From the NCBI GenBank assembly GCA_023398575.1, contig JAEWSC010000012.1:13594-77593 (forward strand): 64,000 nt of DNA. Direction: 5' to 3'. The translations under genes and the position numbers were made by a program. The DNA comes from Bacillota bacterium. GTDB lineage: Bacteria > Bacillota > Clostridia > Christensenellales > Aristaeellaceae. Positions 8,311 to 17,338 of the stretch are shown here, in pieces. Each line of letters begins with the position of its first letter. Positions within the stretch are counted from its first letter, which is position 1. Below the pieces are notes generated by a model. The model was given only the letters and a program-made list of their open reading frames with translations, did no database searches and had not been told where the DNA came from.

Positions 8311-8673
8311 ATGCAAAATATATCTTCCCGTCTATTAGAGCAAGAAAAAGCCGCTATGGCATTTATGCACAAAGCAGCAAAAATTTATAAGCCCCATAAG
8401 GTGGATCAGGATATTATTTTGGAAGCATACTTTACTGATATTGATAAAACGTACCAACTGGTACTTACAAAATCGGAATGTACCATATTGACCGATGGAT
8501 TTCGCCCTTATACCGCCAGGGCAGAAGCAACGTATCCCATTTTTGAAGACTTGATCAAGGGGCGGAAAAGCCCAGCCATCGCCCTTCTAAAGGGTCAGGT
8601 CAAGGCAAAAGGCGATTTGAAGGTACTCAAACGGCTAGACGAGTATTTTCCGGGGTTAGAAGCAGGGGAATAA
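8311..8673 (+). CDS. SCP2 sterol-binding-like domain protein
   Basis: A small protein of 120-123 residues resembling bacterial SCP-2 domain proteins: a basic N-terminal helix, the beta strand pair YQLVLTKSECTILTDG, a segment EATYPIFEDLIKGRKSPAIALLKGQVKAKGDLKVLKRL, and an acidic end. The KGQVKAKGDLKVLKRL part is typical of SCP2 domains, which bind lipids in a hydrophobic tunnel. The ligand in bacteria is unknown. The start is ambiguous: GGAG at 8295-8298 is 3 bp from ATG 8302 and 12 bp from ATG 8311. The gene is 48 bp after the ComEA-like gene and converges on the next, minus-strand gene. Confidence 0.6.
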   Translation: MQNISSRLLEQEKAAMAFMHKAAKIYKPHKVDQDIILEAYFTDIDKTYQLVLTKSECTILTDGFRPYTARAEATYPIFEDLIKGRKSPAIALLKGQVKAKGDLKVLKRLDEYFPGLEAGE

Positions 8674-8679
8674 TGCGAT

Positions 8680-9759
8680 TTATCTGTGAAAGCCACCCAT
8701 AACGGCGCCTACCGTATCCACCTGCTCAGCAATCAGTTTTCCTATGGCCTGGGTTCCTACCTTAGGCTCGCCGCCTTGTACCATATCAGCGGTTCTCCAT
8801 CCGGCATCTAAAACATTTTTAACGGCCATCTCAACGCAGTCTGCCTCGTTATTGAGCTTAAGTGATCGCCTGAGCATGTGTGCGGCCGCCAGAATCATGG
8901 CGATTGGGCTGATCATGTCTCGACCTGCCAGGGAAGGATCATCGGCATAGGCAGGCAGGTAAACAGCGGGTGAATCGATGCCCGTCATCTCGCAGGAGGA
9001 AAGAGCAGCTGTGAAGGACCGGCCAGCCAGTATGCCAGAATATGCACTGTGCAGCGGCGCGCCTGCCAGCAAGACATCGAACTGCTCTGGGTTCCTGACC
9101 AGGCCTGCAGCACAGCTGTTGGAATCCAAAAAACTCAGCGAAACATCGGGGAAATCTATGCCGATATGCCGTGAGGCCTCCCGCCAGATTCTAGAGTTGG
9201 CGAGGAAACCGGGCTCCAGAACAACGTGAATGCTGCGGCGGCGCTGGCGGGCCAACTGGAAGGATGTATGCATCACTTGCTCCGCCTGCGGCACAGTTAA
9301 CGAAATGATTTCATGGGCTGTTTGACCATCCTCTTCGATATAGCCCTCATATATTTTGTTCGGCACGGGCCAGACGAGCGCTACGTTTAAATCAGAAGCC
9401 AGACTGTGAGCGTGGGGTGATGTCTGTGTCAGCGGACTGAACTGTATGCCGGAGATAAGGTGAAGACCACTTTGCAGCATGGAAAGGTTGTCTCTTTTGC
9501 TTTCATCTGTCGGGATGCTGTCGAAAACCGGCAGGTTTGCCGGGCCCATGAGTACAGCATTGGCAGCACGGCAGGATTCCAACGTTTTTTCGCTGATGGG
9601 CGTTCCGTATGCAAAAAGGGCGGATCTGCCCGTTTTTTCATCCACAAAAGAAAAGCTGTGATCAAAGGCGCAGGCAACGCTGGTCAGCACGCGAACAGCC
9701 TCTTGCATGACCTCCGGGCCGGTGCCATCTCCCGGAAGGCAAACGATTCTGGCTCTCAT
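8680..9759 (-). CDS. Isopropylmalate/isocitrate dehydrogenase-family protein lacking catalytic residues
   Basis: A 359-residue protein with the decarboxylating dehydrogenase fold: PGDGTGPEVMQEAVRVL at the N-terminus, SRIWREASRHIGIDFPDVSLSFLD in the middle and RNPEQFDVL thereafter. Compared with the usual LeuB pattern, the catalytic Lys before the SRLWRE helix is Glu, the active-site Tyr-Val-Asp is changed, and the metal-binding GDILSD segment after FDV reads HSAYSG. The arginine ladder that holds the substrate is also not obvious. It is therefore probably inactive as a dehydrogenase or has a new role. The start is ATG 9759 behind GGAGGTG; the longer frame upstream runs through a repeat region. 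No leu or icd partners are nearby. Confidence 0.7.
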   Translation of the reverse strand: MRARIVCLPGDGTGPEVMQEAVRVLTSVACAFDHSFSFVDEKTGRSALFAYGTPISEKTLESCRAANAVLMGPANLPVFDSIPTDESKRDNLSMLQSGLHLISGIQFSPLTQTSPHAHSLASDLNVALVWPVPNKIYEGYIEEDGQTAHEIISLTVPQAEQVMHTSFQLARQRRRSIHVVLEPGFLANSRIWREASRHIGIDFPDVSLSFLDSNSCAAGLVRNPEQFDVLLAGAPLHSAYSGILAGRSFTAALSSCEMTGIDSPAVYLPAYADDPSLAGRDMISPIAMILAAAHMLRRSLKLNNEADCVEMAVKNVLDAGWRTADMVQGGEPKVGTQAIGKLIAEQVDTVGAVMGGFHR

Positions 9760-9798
9760 AGTGCACCTCCATAATTTCTGATTATCTGGATAACAATT

Positions 9799-9836
9799 CG
9801 CCCGGACGGCTGCCATATCCTGCAATCGTCCGGGCG
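9799..9836 (-). repeat. Inverted repeat in leader of the dehydrogenase-like gene
   Basis: CGCCCGGAC (9799-9807) pairs with GTCCGGGCG (9828-9836). On the plus strand it is followed by six T residues, so it could end transcription rightward; leftward it lies 40 bp before the gene start. The right arm lies within a 26-bp exact direct repeat (9819-9844 and 9925-9950). Confidence 0.5.
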
Positions 9837-9887
9837 ATGGTTTTTTGCTGAGAACAGGATATAAATGTTTTGCCTGTACAAATATAA

Positions 9888-9914
9888 CCAAAGGGCTTTC
9901 CGGTCGCCCTTTGG
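9888..9914 (-). terminator. Terminator of the capA-like gene
   Basis: CCAAAGGGC (9888-9896) pairs with GCCCTTTGG (9906-9914); reading leftward the tail is TTATATTTG. It lies about 40 bp after the stop of the minus-strand CapA-like gene. Confidence 0.6.
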
Positions 9915-9951
9915 AAACCTTCGGCCTGCAATCGTCCGGGCGATGGTTTTC

Positions 9952-11091
9952 TTATTGCCAATCCAGCGGATATTCAGGTACTGGATTTTCAATCGATTTG
10001 CCGTTATCCTTCAGCACGTTGAGCAGGCTTTGTATACTGCTGCCATTGTCATAAGGTGTGGGAGCAAAATCGTTGTAATCGCCGCGGGAGGAGATACGGC
10101 AGGGAATGATACGAAAACCTTCCGGCGTGGCCAAGCCGGCATTTACCCGAAAGCGCGTTTGAAAAATGTATGTGCTCATATCTTTGGGCTTGGTATTGCC
10201 GGCAAAGGAGAAGTTGCCAAGAGAATAGCAGATGTATTTCCCTTTGTAAACCTCAATGGGGTTGATACGATGACTGTGATGGCCCACCACCAGATCGGCA
10301 CCTGCATCGATGGTCATCTTGCCAAGCTTTTGCTGATTGTCATTTGGCGCGTAATCCAGTTCCGCCCCCCAATGGAAGCTAACGATTACAATGGGATATT
10401 GGGCTTTGGCTGCTGCCACATCCTTGGGAACCTGTTCAAACAGCGTTGGATACTGGTCAAAGGTTTGATAAGATAACATGGCAATCTGCACGCCCTGGGC
10501 AGTATAAACCCCAAGCTCTCCACCACCGGAGTAAATAATACCGGCATCGCGGAGCGTCTGCTTCGTTTCCTCATATCCGGCTGTTCCATGATCCATGACG
10601 TGGTTATTTTCCAGGGAAACCGCCTCGATATTGCCGGAGGTCAAGATTTCTACATAGCTTGTCGGCGCAGAAAACAAAAAGGAGTTACCACTCTTATCTG
10701 AGTTGATAGGCGCCGCGGTCAGTGTTCCTTCAAAATTTACCAATGTCATATCGTCTTGTGCAAAGATATCTTTCACATTGCGGAAGGGAAAAGCCAAGTC
10801 GCCCTTCTGTTTGTCCAACTCTTTGTCAAAGATAGACTTGCCGCTTTTGCGTACATCACCGCCGATGGTTACATCCCCCGTGAAGCTCATGGTCAAAAGG
10901 ATAGAGCCATCCGGATTGGGCGTAATGGCCGGTGTTGGCGTTGGAGTTGGCGAAGAAGGATCGGGCGTCGCACCAGTTTGCTCCTGATCCCCTCCCGTCA
11001 AGTTCCAAAGCGAGACTTCTTCATCCTCCGCCAGTGCGCCTAGGGTGAGAAACATGAAAAGAATCAGAAGACCGGATAGCGTACGCCGCAT
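9952..11091 (-). CDS. CapA/PgsA-family secreted metallophosphatase-like protein
   Basis: 379 residues. A signal peptide (MRRTLSGLLILFMFLTLGALA) is followed by a Pro/Thr-rich linker (TPDPSSPTPTPTPAITP) and a CapA domain: FTGDVTIGG, LVNFEGTL, SLENNHVMDHG, VIVSFHWGAEL, DLVVGHHSHRINPIE and CYSLGNFSF. CapA-like domains are calcineurin-like, metal-dependent, and known from poly-gamma-glutamate export and capsule loci. No pgsB/C partners are present, so its substrate is open; a cell-envelope role is inferred. The start is ATG 11091 behind GGAGGTG. A terminator-like stem follows at 9888-9914. Confidence 0.85.
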   Translation of the reverse strand: MRRTLSGLLILFMFLTLGALAEDEEVSLWNLTGGDQEQTGATPDPSSPTPTPTPAITPNPDGSILLTMSFTGDVTIGGDVRKSGKSIFDKELDKQKGDLAFPFRNVKDIFAQDDMTLVNFEGTLTAAPINSDKSGNSFLFSAPTSYVEILTSGNIEAVSLENNHVMDHGTAGYEETKQTLRDAGIIYSGGGELGVYTAQGVQIAMLSYQTFDQYPTLFEQVPKDVAAAKAQYPIVIVSFHWGAELDYAPNDNQQKLGKMTIDAGADLVVGHHSHRINPIEVYKGKYICYSLGNFSFAGNTKPKDMSTYIFQTRFRVNAGLATPEGFRIIPCRISSRGDYNDFAPTPYDNGSSIQSLLNVLKDNGKSIENPVPEYPLDWQ

Positions 11092-11157
11092 GGAAAGCAC
11101 CTCCGAAAGCAAGGGTATTTTAACCAATTCAACGATTGAAACAGTCCAAAGCCTGCA

Positions 11158-12342
11158 TCAAAGTGTTTGAATAAAAGCTTCGATCCTTTCAAGTGCAATG
11201 GACAGCTTTTGAATGGCTGTCGCATAGCAGCAGCGGATGTGGCCTTCGCCGCTTTGTCCAAAGGCTGTGCCGGGAACGCAGGCTACTTGATAACGGTTCA
11301 AAAGTTGCGTGCAGAACTCCTCGCTGGTAAGGCCGGTTTTACGGATGGAAGGGAACACATAAAAGGCGCCCAGCGGTTCAAAGCAATCCAAACCCATTTT
11401 GCAAAAAGCGTCCACCATCAAACGGCGGCGGCGGTCATAGCTTGTGCGCATTTGAACGACATCATCGTAATTATTTTCGCGGCCGTTTTTCAGTGCCTGC
11501 AGGGCGGCAACCTGGCCTTGCCTTGGCGCACACATGATCGCATATTGATGAATTTTGAACATCGCCGCAATTAGGGGGGCGGGTCCGCAAACATAGCCCA
11601 TGCGCCAGCCAGTCATGGCAAACGCTTTGCTGAAACCGTTGATGGTAATGGTTTGTTCCCACATACCTTCAAGGCTGGCAAAGCTGATATGAGGCTCGGA
11701 GCCGTAAGTCAACTCGCTGTAGATTTCATCGCTGATGACAAGGATGCCGTGTTCTTTAACAACCTCGGCAATCTTTATTAGATCAGCCCTTTCCATAATC
11801 GCCCCGGTTGGATTGTTGGGGTAGGGCAGAATCAGCGCTTTTGTATGGGGTGTAATTTTTTCCAGCAGCGCTTGCGCACTCAGCCGAAAGCCGGTGGTGC
11901 TATCTGTTTTGACCGCCACCGGCGTACCGCCGGCGAACAGCACGCTTGGGCTGTAGCTGACGTAACTGGGTTCCGGCACAAGCACCTCGTCACCGGGACT
12001 TAGCATTGCGCGAAGCGAAAGGTCTATGCCTTCACTAGCGCCTACCGTTACCAGAATTTCTTTTTCTGCATCATAAGTAACATGATAGCGCGAGGATAGG
12101 TAATAGGCGATTTCACGGCGCAACGAAAGCAGCCCCCAGTTGGAGGTGTACTGTGTTTCTCCATCCAAAAGACTGTTGATGGCAGCGTTTCGGATATTGT
12201 ATGGCGTTACAAAATCGGGCTCGCCCACGCCAAGGGAGATGGCATCCGGCATAGTGGCAACGATGTCGAAAAACTTGCGTATTCCACTGGGCGCGACGGC
12301 GGCTACACTGGGGTTGATGTATTTTGAATAATCAATGCTCAC
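11158..12342 (-). CDS. PLP-dependent class I/II aminotransferase
   Basis: 394 residues of fold-type I aminotransferase, PatA/AspC-like. Visible marks are ISLGVGEPDF, the cofactor-clamping TVGASEGID, the NNPTGA loop (PYPNNPTG), SDEIYSELTYG, and the Schiff-base Lys in INGFSKAFAMTGWRMGY. The C-terminal substrate Arg lies in GEGHIRCCYA. Substrate specificity (aromatic, aspartate or other) cannot be read off. The start codon overlaps the stop of the upstream Lrp-type regulator by 4 bp, an arrangement frequent for aminotransferases controlled by their linked regulator. Confidence 0.92.
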   Translation of the reverse strand: MSIDYSKYINPSVAAVAPSGIRKFFDIVATMPDAISLGVGEPDFVTPYNIRNAAINSLLDGETQYTSNWGLLSLRREIAYYLSSRYHVTYDAEKEILVTVGASEGIDLSLRAMLSPGDEVLVPEPSYVSYSPSVLFAGGTPVAVKTDSTTGFRLSAQALLEKITPHTKALILPYPNNPTGAIMERADLIKIAEVVKEHGILVISDEIYSELTYGSEPHISFASLEGMWEQTITINGFSKAFAMTGWRMGYVCGPAPLIAAMFKIHQYAIMCAPRQGQVAALQALKNGRENNYDDVVQMRTSYDRRRRLMVDAFCKMGLDCFEPLGAFYVFPSIRKTGLTSEEFCTQLLNRYQVACVPGTAFGQSGEGHIRCCYATAIQKLSIALERIEAFIQTL

Positions 12343-12830
12343 GGTGAAACCACCAGCCTGCGGTCCGACTTATCGGTGTCAAAAATAACGCCGTCAGACT
12401 TGTAGCGCTTTAAGACAAAGTGGGTGGCTGTTCCCGTTACCATTTCCAAGGGGCTCAATTTCTCGCTGACGAAAAAGGCCAGTTCTTTTAAGGTGTGGGC
12501 CTCCACAAGCAATAAAAGATCATAAGCACCGCTCATCAAATAAACGCTTTTCACTTCTTCAAAGCGGTAAATGCGGGCGGCGACGGCATCAAAGCCCATG
12601 TCTCGCTGGGGGGTGACTCGAACCTCAATCATGGCCTCTACCCGTTCCCGGTCGGTTAGATCCCAGTTGATGATAGGAGAATACCGCAAAATGACCCGGC
12701 GCTTTTCCATATCATCGATGGCCTGGGCGACTTCCTCCAAGGTATGGCCGGTCATTACGGCCAGTTTTTCCAGGGGGATGCGGCAGTCCTCCCTTAATAT
12801 ATCCAGTAGCTCCATTTGCAGGCTTTGCAC
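12339..12830 (-). CDS. Lrp/AsnC-family transcriptional regulator
   Basis: 163 residues: an N-terminal winged-helix region (ELLDILREDCRIPLEKLAVMTG, EEVAQAIDDMEKRRVILRY) and a C-terminal RAM/ACT-like ligand domain (VYLMSGAYDLLLLVEAHTLKELAFFVSEKL, with the family GxYD motif as SGAYD). These regulators respond to amino acids. It is translationally coupled to the following aminotransferase (4-bp overlap) and lies 17 bp after fhs, so all three may share a transcript. The RBS GAGGTGA is close to the start. Confidence 0.88.
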   Translation of the reverse strand: MQSLQMELLDILREDCRIPLEKLAVMTGHTLEEVAQAIDDMEKRRVILRYSPIINWDLTDRERVEAMIEVRVTPQRDMGFDAVAARIYRFEEVKSVYLMSGAYDLLLLVEAHTLKELAFFVSEKLSPLEMVTGTATHFVLKRYKSDGVIFDTDKSDRRLVVSP

Positions 12831-12847
12831 AGCAGAGTCACCTCATT

Positions 12848-14518
12848 TCAAAATAGGCCGGTAATGTTTCCATCCTCATCCACGTCGATGCTATTGGCGG
12901 CCGGCACCTTGGGCAGGCCTGGCATGGCGATGATATCGCCGGCAAAAGCGACTACAAAGCCTGCACCGGCGGATAAGCGTACGCTGCGGACGGTGAGGGT
13001 ATGGCCATAAGGTGCGCCCAGCAGCTTGGGATTATCGGAGAAAGAATACTGTGTTTTCGCGATGCACACGGGGAAAGATTGATATCCTTCCTGCTCCCAT
13101 TTCTTCAGTTGGGTCAACACGCCGGGGGCGAAGTTCACCTCTGCCGCACCATATACTTTTTCGGCCACGGCCTGAATTTTTTGGCTGAGAGGCAACGTAT
13201 CTGCATAGGTATAAGAAGGAGAGGGCAGTGACTTGTCCTCGCAAGCCTTGCATACTTTATCGGCCAGGGAGGCCGCACCGAGGCCGCCTTTTCCCCAGGC
13301 TTCGCACAATTCGCAGGCCACGCCACGCACTTCCATGGCCTTTAGCAAAAGCGCTGTCTCGGCGGGCGTATCCGTGATGAAGTGGTTAATGGCAACGACT
13401 GCCGGGCGCTTCCAGACGCTTTGAATATGGTCAAGGTGAGCGTTTAGGTTGGCAAGACCCTTTTCCAAGGCTACAAGGTCTTCACGGCCCAGCACTTCCT
13501 TAGGACAGCCGCCGTGATGCTTAAGCGCTCTTATTGTTGCTACCAGCACAATGGCATCTGGCCAGATATCCGCAAAGCGGCACTTGATATCCAGAAATTT
13601 TTCCGCGCCAAGGTCTGCGCCGAATCCGGCTTCGGTCACAACATAGTCGGCCATGCGCATGGCTGTTTTGGTGGCGATAACACTGTTGCAGCCGTGGGCG
13701 ATATTGGCGAAGGGACCACCATGCATCAAGCAGGGAGTACCGTCAATGGTTTGAACAAGGTTGGGCATCAACGCATCCCGAAGGAGCGCGGCCATGGCGC
13801 CATGAGCGTTCAGCTGCCCTGCGGTGACGACTTGTCCATCATAGGTACGGCCAACCACTAGGCGGGAAAGGCGCGCTTTCAGATCTTTCAAATCCTGGGC
13901 CAGGCAGAAAACCGCCATAACCTCGCTGGCCGCCGTAATGTCAAACCCATCTTCCCTGGGCATGCCGTTGGACTTTCCACCCATGCCGGAAACGATAGAG
14001 CGAAGCTGCCTGTCGTTTACGTCCATGCAGCGCCGCCAAGTTACGAGCCTTGGGTCAATATTCAGTTCATTGCCTTGCTGGATATGGTTGTCCACCATGG
14101 CTGCCAGCAGGTTATTGGCGGCAGTAATAGCGTGCAGGTCGCCTGTAAAATGTAGGTTGATAGATTCCATTGGCAGCACTTGGGCAAAGCCTCCGCCAGT
14201 AGCGCCACCCTTCATGCCAAACACTGGCCCGAGAGAAGGCTCGCGCAGCGCCAGCATGGCTTTACGGCCCGTATACGTCATACCATCTGCCAATCCTACG
14301 CTGATAGTGGTTTTGCCTTCGCCGGCCGGCGTGGGGGATATGGCAGTTACTAGCACCAATTTGGCTTTTTTCTCACGCGCAAGGTATGGCGCGGGATCCA
14401 CCTTGGCAATCAGATATCCATAGGGATGAAGCGTTTCCGGTATAAACCCGGCAGCTTCTGCAATGTCTCTAATAGGTTTGGGTGTGGCGGCTCTTGCAAT
14501 TTGCAGGTCGGATGCCAT
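12848..14518 (-). CDS. fhs: Formate-tetrahydrofolate ligase
   Basis: Makes 10-formyl-THF from formate, ATP and THF: a Wood-Ljungdahl methyl-branch and one-carbon enzyme. The 556-residue length is as expected. The family motif PTPAGEGKTTISVGLADG forms the ATP loop (about residues 60-77). FGMKGGATGGGFAQVLPME, FANIAHGCNSV and VTEAGFGADLGAEKF are typical signatures. The end PGLPKVPAANSIDVDEDGNITGLF is the standard C-terminus. The start is ATG 14518; the longer frame upstream lacks support. A strong promoter lies at 14558-14586. Confidence 0.97.
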   Translation of the reverse strand: MASDLQIARAATPKPIRDIAEAAGFIPETLHPYGYLIAKVDPAPYLAREKKAKLVLVTAISPTPAGEGKTTISVGLADGMTYTGRKAMLALREPSLGPVFGMKGGATGGGFAQVLPMESINLHFTGDLHAITAANNLLAAMVDNHIQQGNELNIDPRLVTWRRCMDVNDRQLRSIVSGMGGKSNGMPREDGFDITAASEVMAVFCLAQDLKDLKARLSRLVVGRTYDGQVVTAGQLNAHGAMAALLRDALMPNLVQTIDGTPCLMHGGPFANIAHGCNSVIATKTAMRMADYVVTEAGFGADLGAEKFLDIKCRFADIWPDAIVLVATIRALKHHGGCPKEVLGREDLVALEKGLANLNAHLDHIQSVWKRPAVVAINHFITDTPAETALLLKAMEVRGVACELCEAWGKGGLGAASLADKVCKACEDKSLPSPSYTYADTLPLSQKIQAVAEKVYGAAEVNFAPGVLTQLKKWEQEGYQSFPVCIAKTQYSFSDNPKLLGAPYGHTLTVRSVRLSAGAGFVVAFAGDIIAMPGLPKVPAANSIDVDEDGNITGLF

Positions 14519-14557
14519 GCGGTCACTACCTTTCCATATCTTGCACACTTAAAGTTC

Positions 14558-14586
14558 ATTATAGCGGATGGCAATTATTTGCGCAA
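14558..14586 (-). promoter_or_regulatory. Sigma-A promoter of fhs
   Basis: On the minus strand TTGCGC (14586-14581) and TATAAT (14563-14558) are 17 bp apart, 40 bp before the fhs start. Confidence 0.75.
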
Positions 14587-14640
14587 GCAAAACGAGCAGG
14601 ATAGGCTAGACAGTGTTCGGGATATTGTAGAGTTCTATTC

Positions 14641-14677
14641 AAAAAGCGGCGCTTCCTACAGATTCTGCAAGAAGCGC
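14641..14677 (-). terminator. Terminator of the M3 peptidase operon
   Basis: GCGCTTC/GAAGCGC stem (14649-14655 with 14671-14677) followed on the minus strand by CGCTTTTT, just after the peptidase stop. Confidence 0.75.
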
Positions 14678-14696
14678 TCATTTGTCTTTATAGAGA

Positions 14697-16445
14697 TTAC
14701 TGCTTTTCGCACAGTGCGATAAAGTGATCAATTTCCTCCGTAACAATTCGAAGGGAGCTGCGCCAGAAATCAACACTGCGCACATCAATGCCGACACTCA
14801 TTGCTACATCGCGTACCGTGCCGTTGCCGCAGGAGCGCAGCAGTTGGTTGTAGACAGGCACATAGCTTTCACCCTTTTGCAGGTACTGGGCAAATACGCC
14901 TTTGGCGAACAGCAAGCCAAACGCATAGGGGAAGTTGTAAAAATGGTTTGTTGGGCTATAGTAATGGCCCTTGCATGCCCACATATAGGGGTGACGGGCA
15001 TCTTTTGCAAGGCCATTGCCATAGCTTTCTTCCTGGGCGCGCAGCATGGCATCATTCAGCTCATTCACGCTCATGGCATGATCGGCCCTGGTTTCGATCA
15101 CTTCTGTTTCAAACAGGTACCGGCCGTAAATATCCACAATGGTCTGGGTGGCTTCCATCAGTTCCGCCTCGATAATGGTAAGCGCCATTTCGGGAGAAGC
15201 GGTCTGCAGCACGGCATGGCTAAGCAGCGTTTCATTGAAGATGGAGGCTGTCTCTGCCAGTGGCATAGGATAATTCGTCAGCAGAATGGGCAGGCCATCC
15301 ATGCAGCGGTTATGCCAGGCATGGCCCAACTCGTGGGCGATGGTGCTGATATCGGAGAAGCTACCGGCAAAGTTGGTCAGGATTCGGCTGATGTTCAGTG
15401 TGTGGATGGAGGAACAGAACGCGCCGCCCTGCTTGCCCGTTTTGGGGTACATATCAATCCAGCGGTTTTCAAAGGCTTCATGGATGAAGGCCCCAAGCTC
15501 TTTAGAGAAGCTGCCCATTTTTTCGGCCAGCAGTTCTCTTGCTTCTTCCGCTGTATAGGTGCGTAATCCTTTTCCAACCGGGGCCATCAGGTCATAGAAG
15601 GGAATTCCGTCCTCATGACCCAGTAGCTTGCCCTTTGCCCGAAGGTAGCGGCGGAAATCCGGCAGCGTTTCACGCACCGCTGTCCACAGCGCATCCAGTG
15701 TTTCTTCATCCATGCGGGAATCATGCAGCGTCCATGAAAGGATACTGTCAAAATGCCTCGCTTCTGCCTGTATTCGTCCTTCACCCTTGATACCGTTCAG
15801 GCAGGCGGCGATGACCAGATCGGTCTTCGGATAAGCAGCCAACTCGGCTTCATAGGCATCCTTGCGCACAGCGGGATCGTGGTCATAGGCTTTGGCGCGC
15901 ACTGCGGACAGAGGAATGTCCTCGCCGCGGAAGTTCGCCGTCAGGGTAGCAGCCAGCTTTTCACGAAGCTGTGCAAAGGATTCGCCGCCGTTTAATGACA
16001 TGCGCAGCATCCAGCTTTCAATGGCCTTATCCATGCGGTGAGCGGCATTGAGTTGCATTTCGCGCAGCATAAAGGCATGCTCAAAAAGCAGCGGGCTCTT
16101 TGCGATGATTGCGTCCAAATCGTCAAGTGAATTCAAGTAGCGGCTGAAATCCGACAGAACACGCTGGGCATCCACATCCTTGGCCATTAGTTGGTCGATG
16201 TATGCTAAAGCCTCTTCATTGACCGCGTCAACAGACCAGGTAAGGTAGGCAAAGGAGCCCAACTGGCTTGCCTTTTCCTGTAAAGTGGTTATCAGCCTCA
16301 CAGCGCTTTCCAGACGCTCAAGCGGACTGCCACTTGCGTTTAGTGCTGCATCAATTTCAATGAGAAGGGGAGACAAGCTTTTCAGATCCTCCTGAAAGGC
16401 CTCGCTTTGAAAGCTTTCATAAATGACAGAAAGGTCCCAGTTCAT
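14697..16445 (-). CDS. M3-family oligoendopeptidase (PepF-like)
   Basis: 582 residues of a cytosolic zinc metallopeptidase that trims oligopeptides. The zinc-binding HExxH is present as STIAHELGHAWHNR (about residue 365). The third ligand helix is in ASIFNETLLSH. The N-terminal helical domain (WDLSVIYESF at the start) is typical of the PepF branch. The gene overlaps the upstream PHP phosphatase gene by 4 bp. A terminator follows its stop. No signal peptide is present. Confidence 0.92.
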   Translation of the reverse strand: MNWDLSVIYESFQSEAFQEDLKSLSPLLIEIDAALNASGSPLERLESAVRLITTLQEKASQLGSFAYLTWSVDAVNEEALAYIDQLMAKDVDAQRVLSDFSRYLNSLDDLDAIIAKSPLLFEHAFMLREMQLNAAHRMDKAIESWMLRMSLNGGESFAQLREKLAATLTANFRGEDIPLSAVRAKAYDHDPAVRKDAYEAELAAYPKTDLVIAACLNGIKGEGRIQAEARHFDSILSWTLHDSRMDEETLDALWTAVRETLPDFRRYLRAKGKLLGHEDGIPFYDLMAPVGKGLRTYTAEEARELLAEKMGSFSKELGAFIHEAFENRWIDMYPKTGKQGGAFCSSIHTLNISRILTNFAGSFSDISTIAHELGHAWHNRCMDGLPILLTNYPMPLAETASIFNETLLSHAVLQTASPEMALTIIEAELMEATQTIVDIYGRYLFETEVIETRADHAMSVNELNDAMLRAQEESYGNGLAKDARHPYMWACKGHYYSPTNHFYNFPYAFGLLFAKGVFAQYLQKGESYVPVYNQLLRSCGNGTVRDVAMSVGIDVRSVDFWRSSLRIVTEEIDHFIALCEKQ

Positions 16446-17263
16446 ATGGCTCCTCCTTGTATCTGACCGCAGAGCTGCGGTTTTTTCGCGGGTAGTATTA
16501 GGCTGTCAAGGGGTGTGATACCCATGGAACCCAGCAGCGACCGTATCTCGGCCTCGGCCTCGCATTGCTCCAGCAGTTCCGGTTGGTGTGCGTCATATCC
16601 GATAATGACCTGATTACCTGTCTTCGCGGCCACTTCCCAAAATTCCTGGCGGGGAAAGCGGCATTCATCCCGCTCCAGGACATGGGCGTTGAGATTGTAT
16701 TCCAAAGGAATACCGTATTGCAATGCACAGATGCATATATCCCGAGCAACAGCATGGCTGTCCTCATCCCATATATCACGCCGGCGCATGTACAGGTCGG
16801 GGTGGGCGAGATATGCATATAAGCCGCTTTGCATGCCCTCCACACACATATCTGTATAGCCGTACATGACGGCGTTATCACGGCAGGCGTAACCGACGTA
16901 AGGATTATCCTCATCGCTGCTGATATAATGTGCCCCAAAGATCAGATAGTCCAGGCCGTATGCATCCCGCGCTTCTTCCAGCCAGCCTAAATACCGGGGG
17001 AAGTATTCGCATTCCAGGCCGATGAGTACATTCAGCTGATCCTTATACGTTTCCTTTAGACGGTTAATGCTTGCCACGTAGCTGGGAAGCGCATCAATAC
17101 CCATGCGGATGGTGGAAACAAAGTCGCTTTTGTATGGCCAGGGCGTGTGGTCTGCAAAACCAAGGGTATGAAACCCCGCCTTAATGGCTGATTGCACATA
17201 CATTTCATCAGAACCGGCCGCATGCATGCAGCGGGTGGTGTGGGTGTGATAATTGGATTTCAT
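16442..17263 (-). CDS. PHP-domain histidinol-phosphatase-like protein
   Basis: 273 residues of the PHP metal-dependent phosphoesterase family, HisK-like. Metal-ligand motifs are NYHTHTTRC (N-terminus), GFADHTPW, GLECEYF, GAHY, AHPDLYM and IGYDAHQP. In Bacillus and Clostridia such proteins dephosphorylate histidinol phosphate, but no his genes are near and related PHP proteins have other substrates. Start choice: ATG 17263 is 13 bp from GGAG, while TTG 17269 has ideal 7-bp spacing; either is possible. The stop overlaps the start of the peptidase gene. Confidence 0.82.
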   Translation of the reverse strand: MKSNYHTHTTRCMHAAGSDEMYVQSAIKAGFHTLGFADHTPWPYKSDFVSTIRMGIDALPSYVASINRLKETYKDQLNVLIGLECEYFPRYLGWLEEARDAYGLDYLIFGAHYISSDEDNPYVGYACRDNAVMYGYTDMCVEGMQSGLYAYLAHPDLYMRRRDIWDEDSHAVARDICICALQYGIPLEYNLNAHVLERDECRFPRQEFWEVAAKTGNQVIIGYDAHQPELLEQCEAEAEIRSLLGSMGITPLDSLILPAKKPQLCGQIQGGAI

Positions 17264-17338
17264 GAACAAACGATAGCTCCTTTAACATATAAGCACTCCC
17301 CCCGGCGCTTTATACCGAAGGGAGAGGGTTTAACCGGG

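Noticed and set aside
17290..17335. Terminator of the GntR gene
   Set aside because: A 10-bp stem with two G-U pairs is possible, but the tail is not T-rich, so termination is not convincing.
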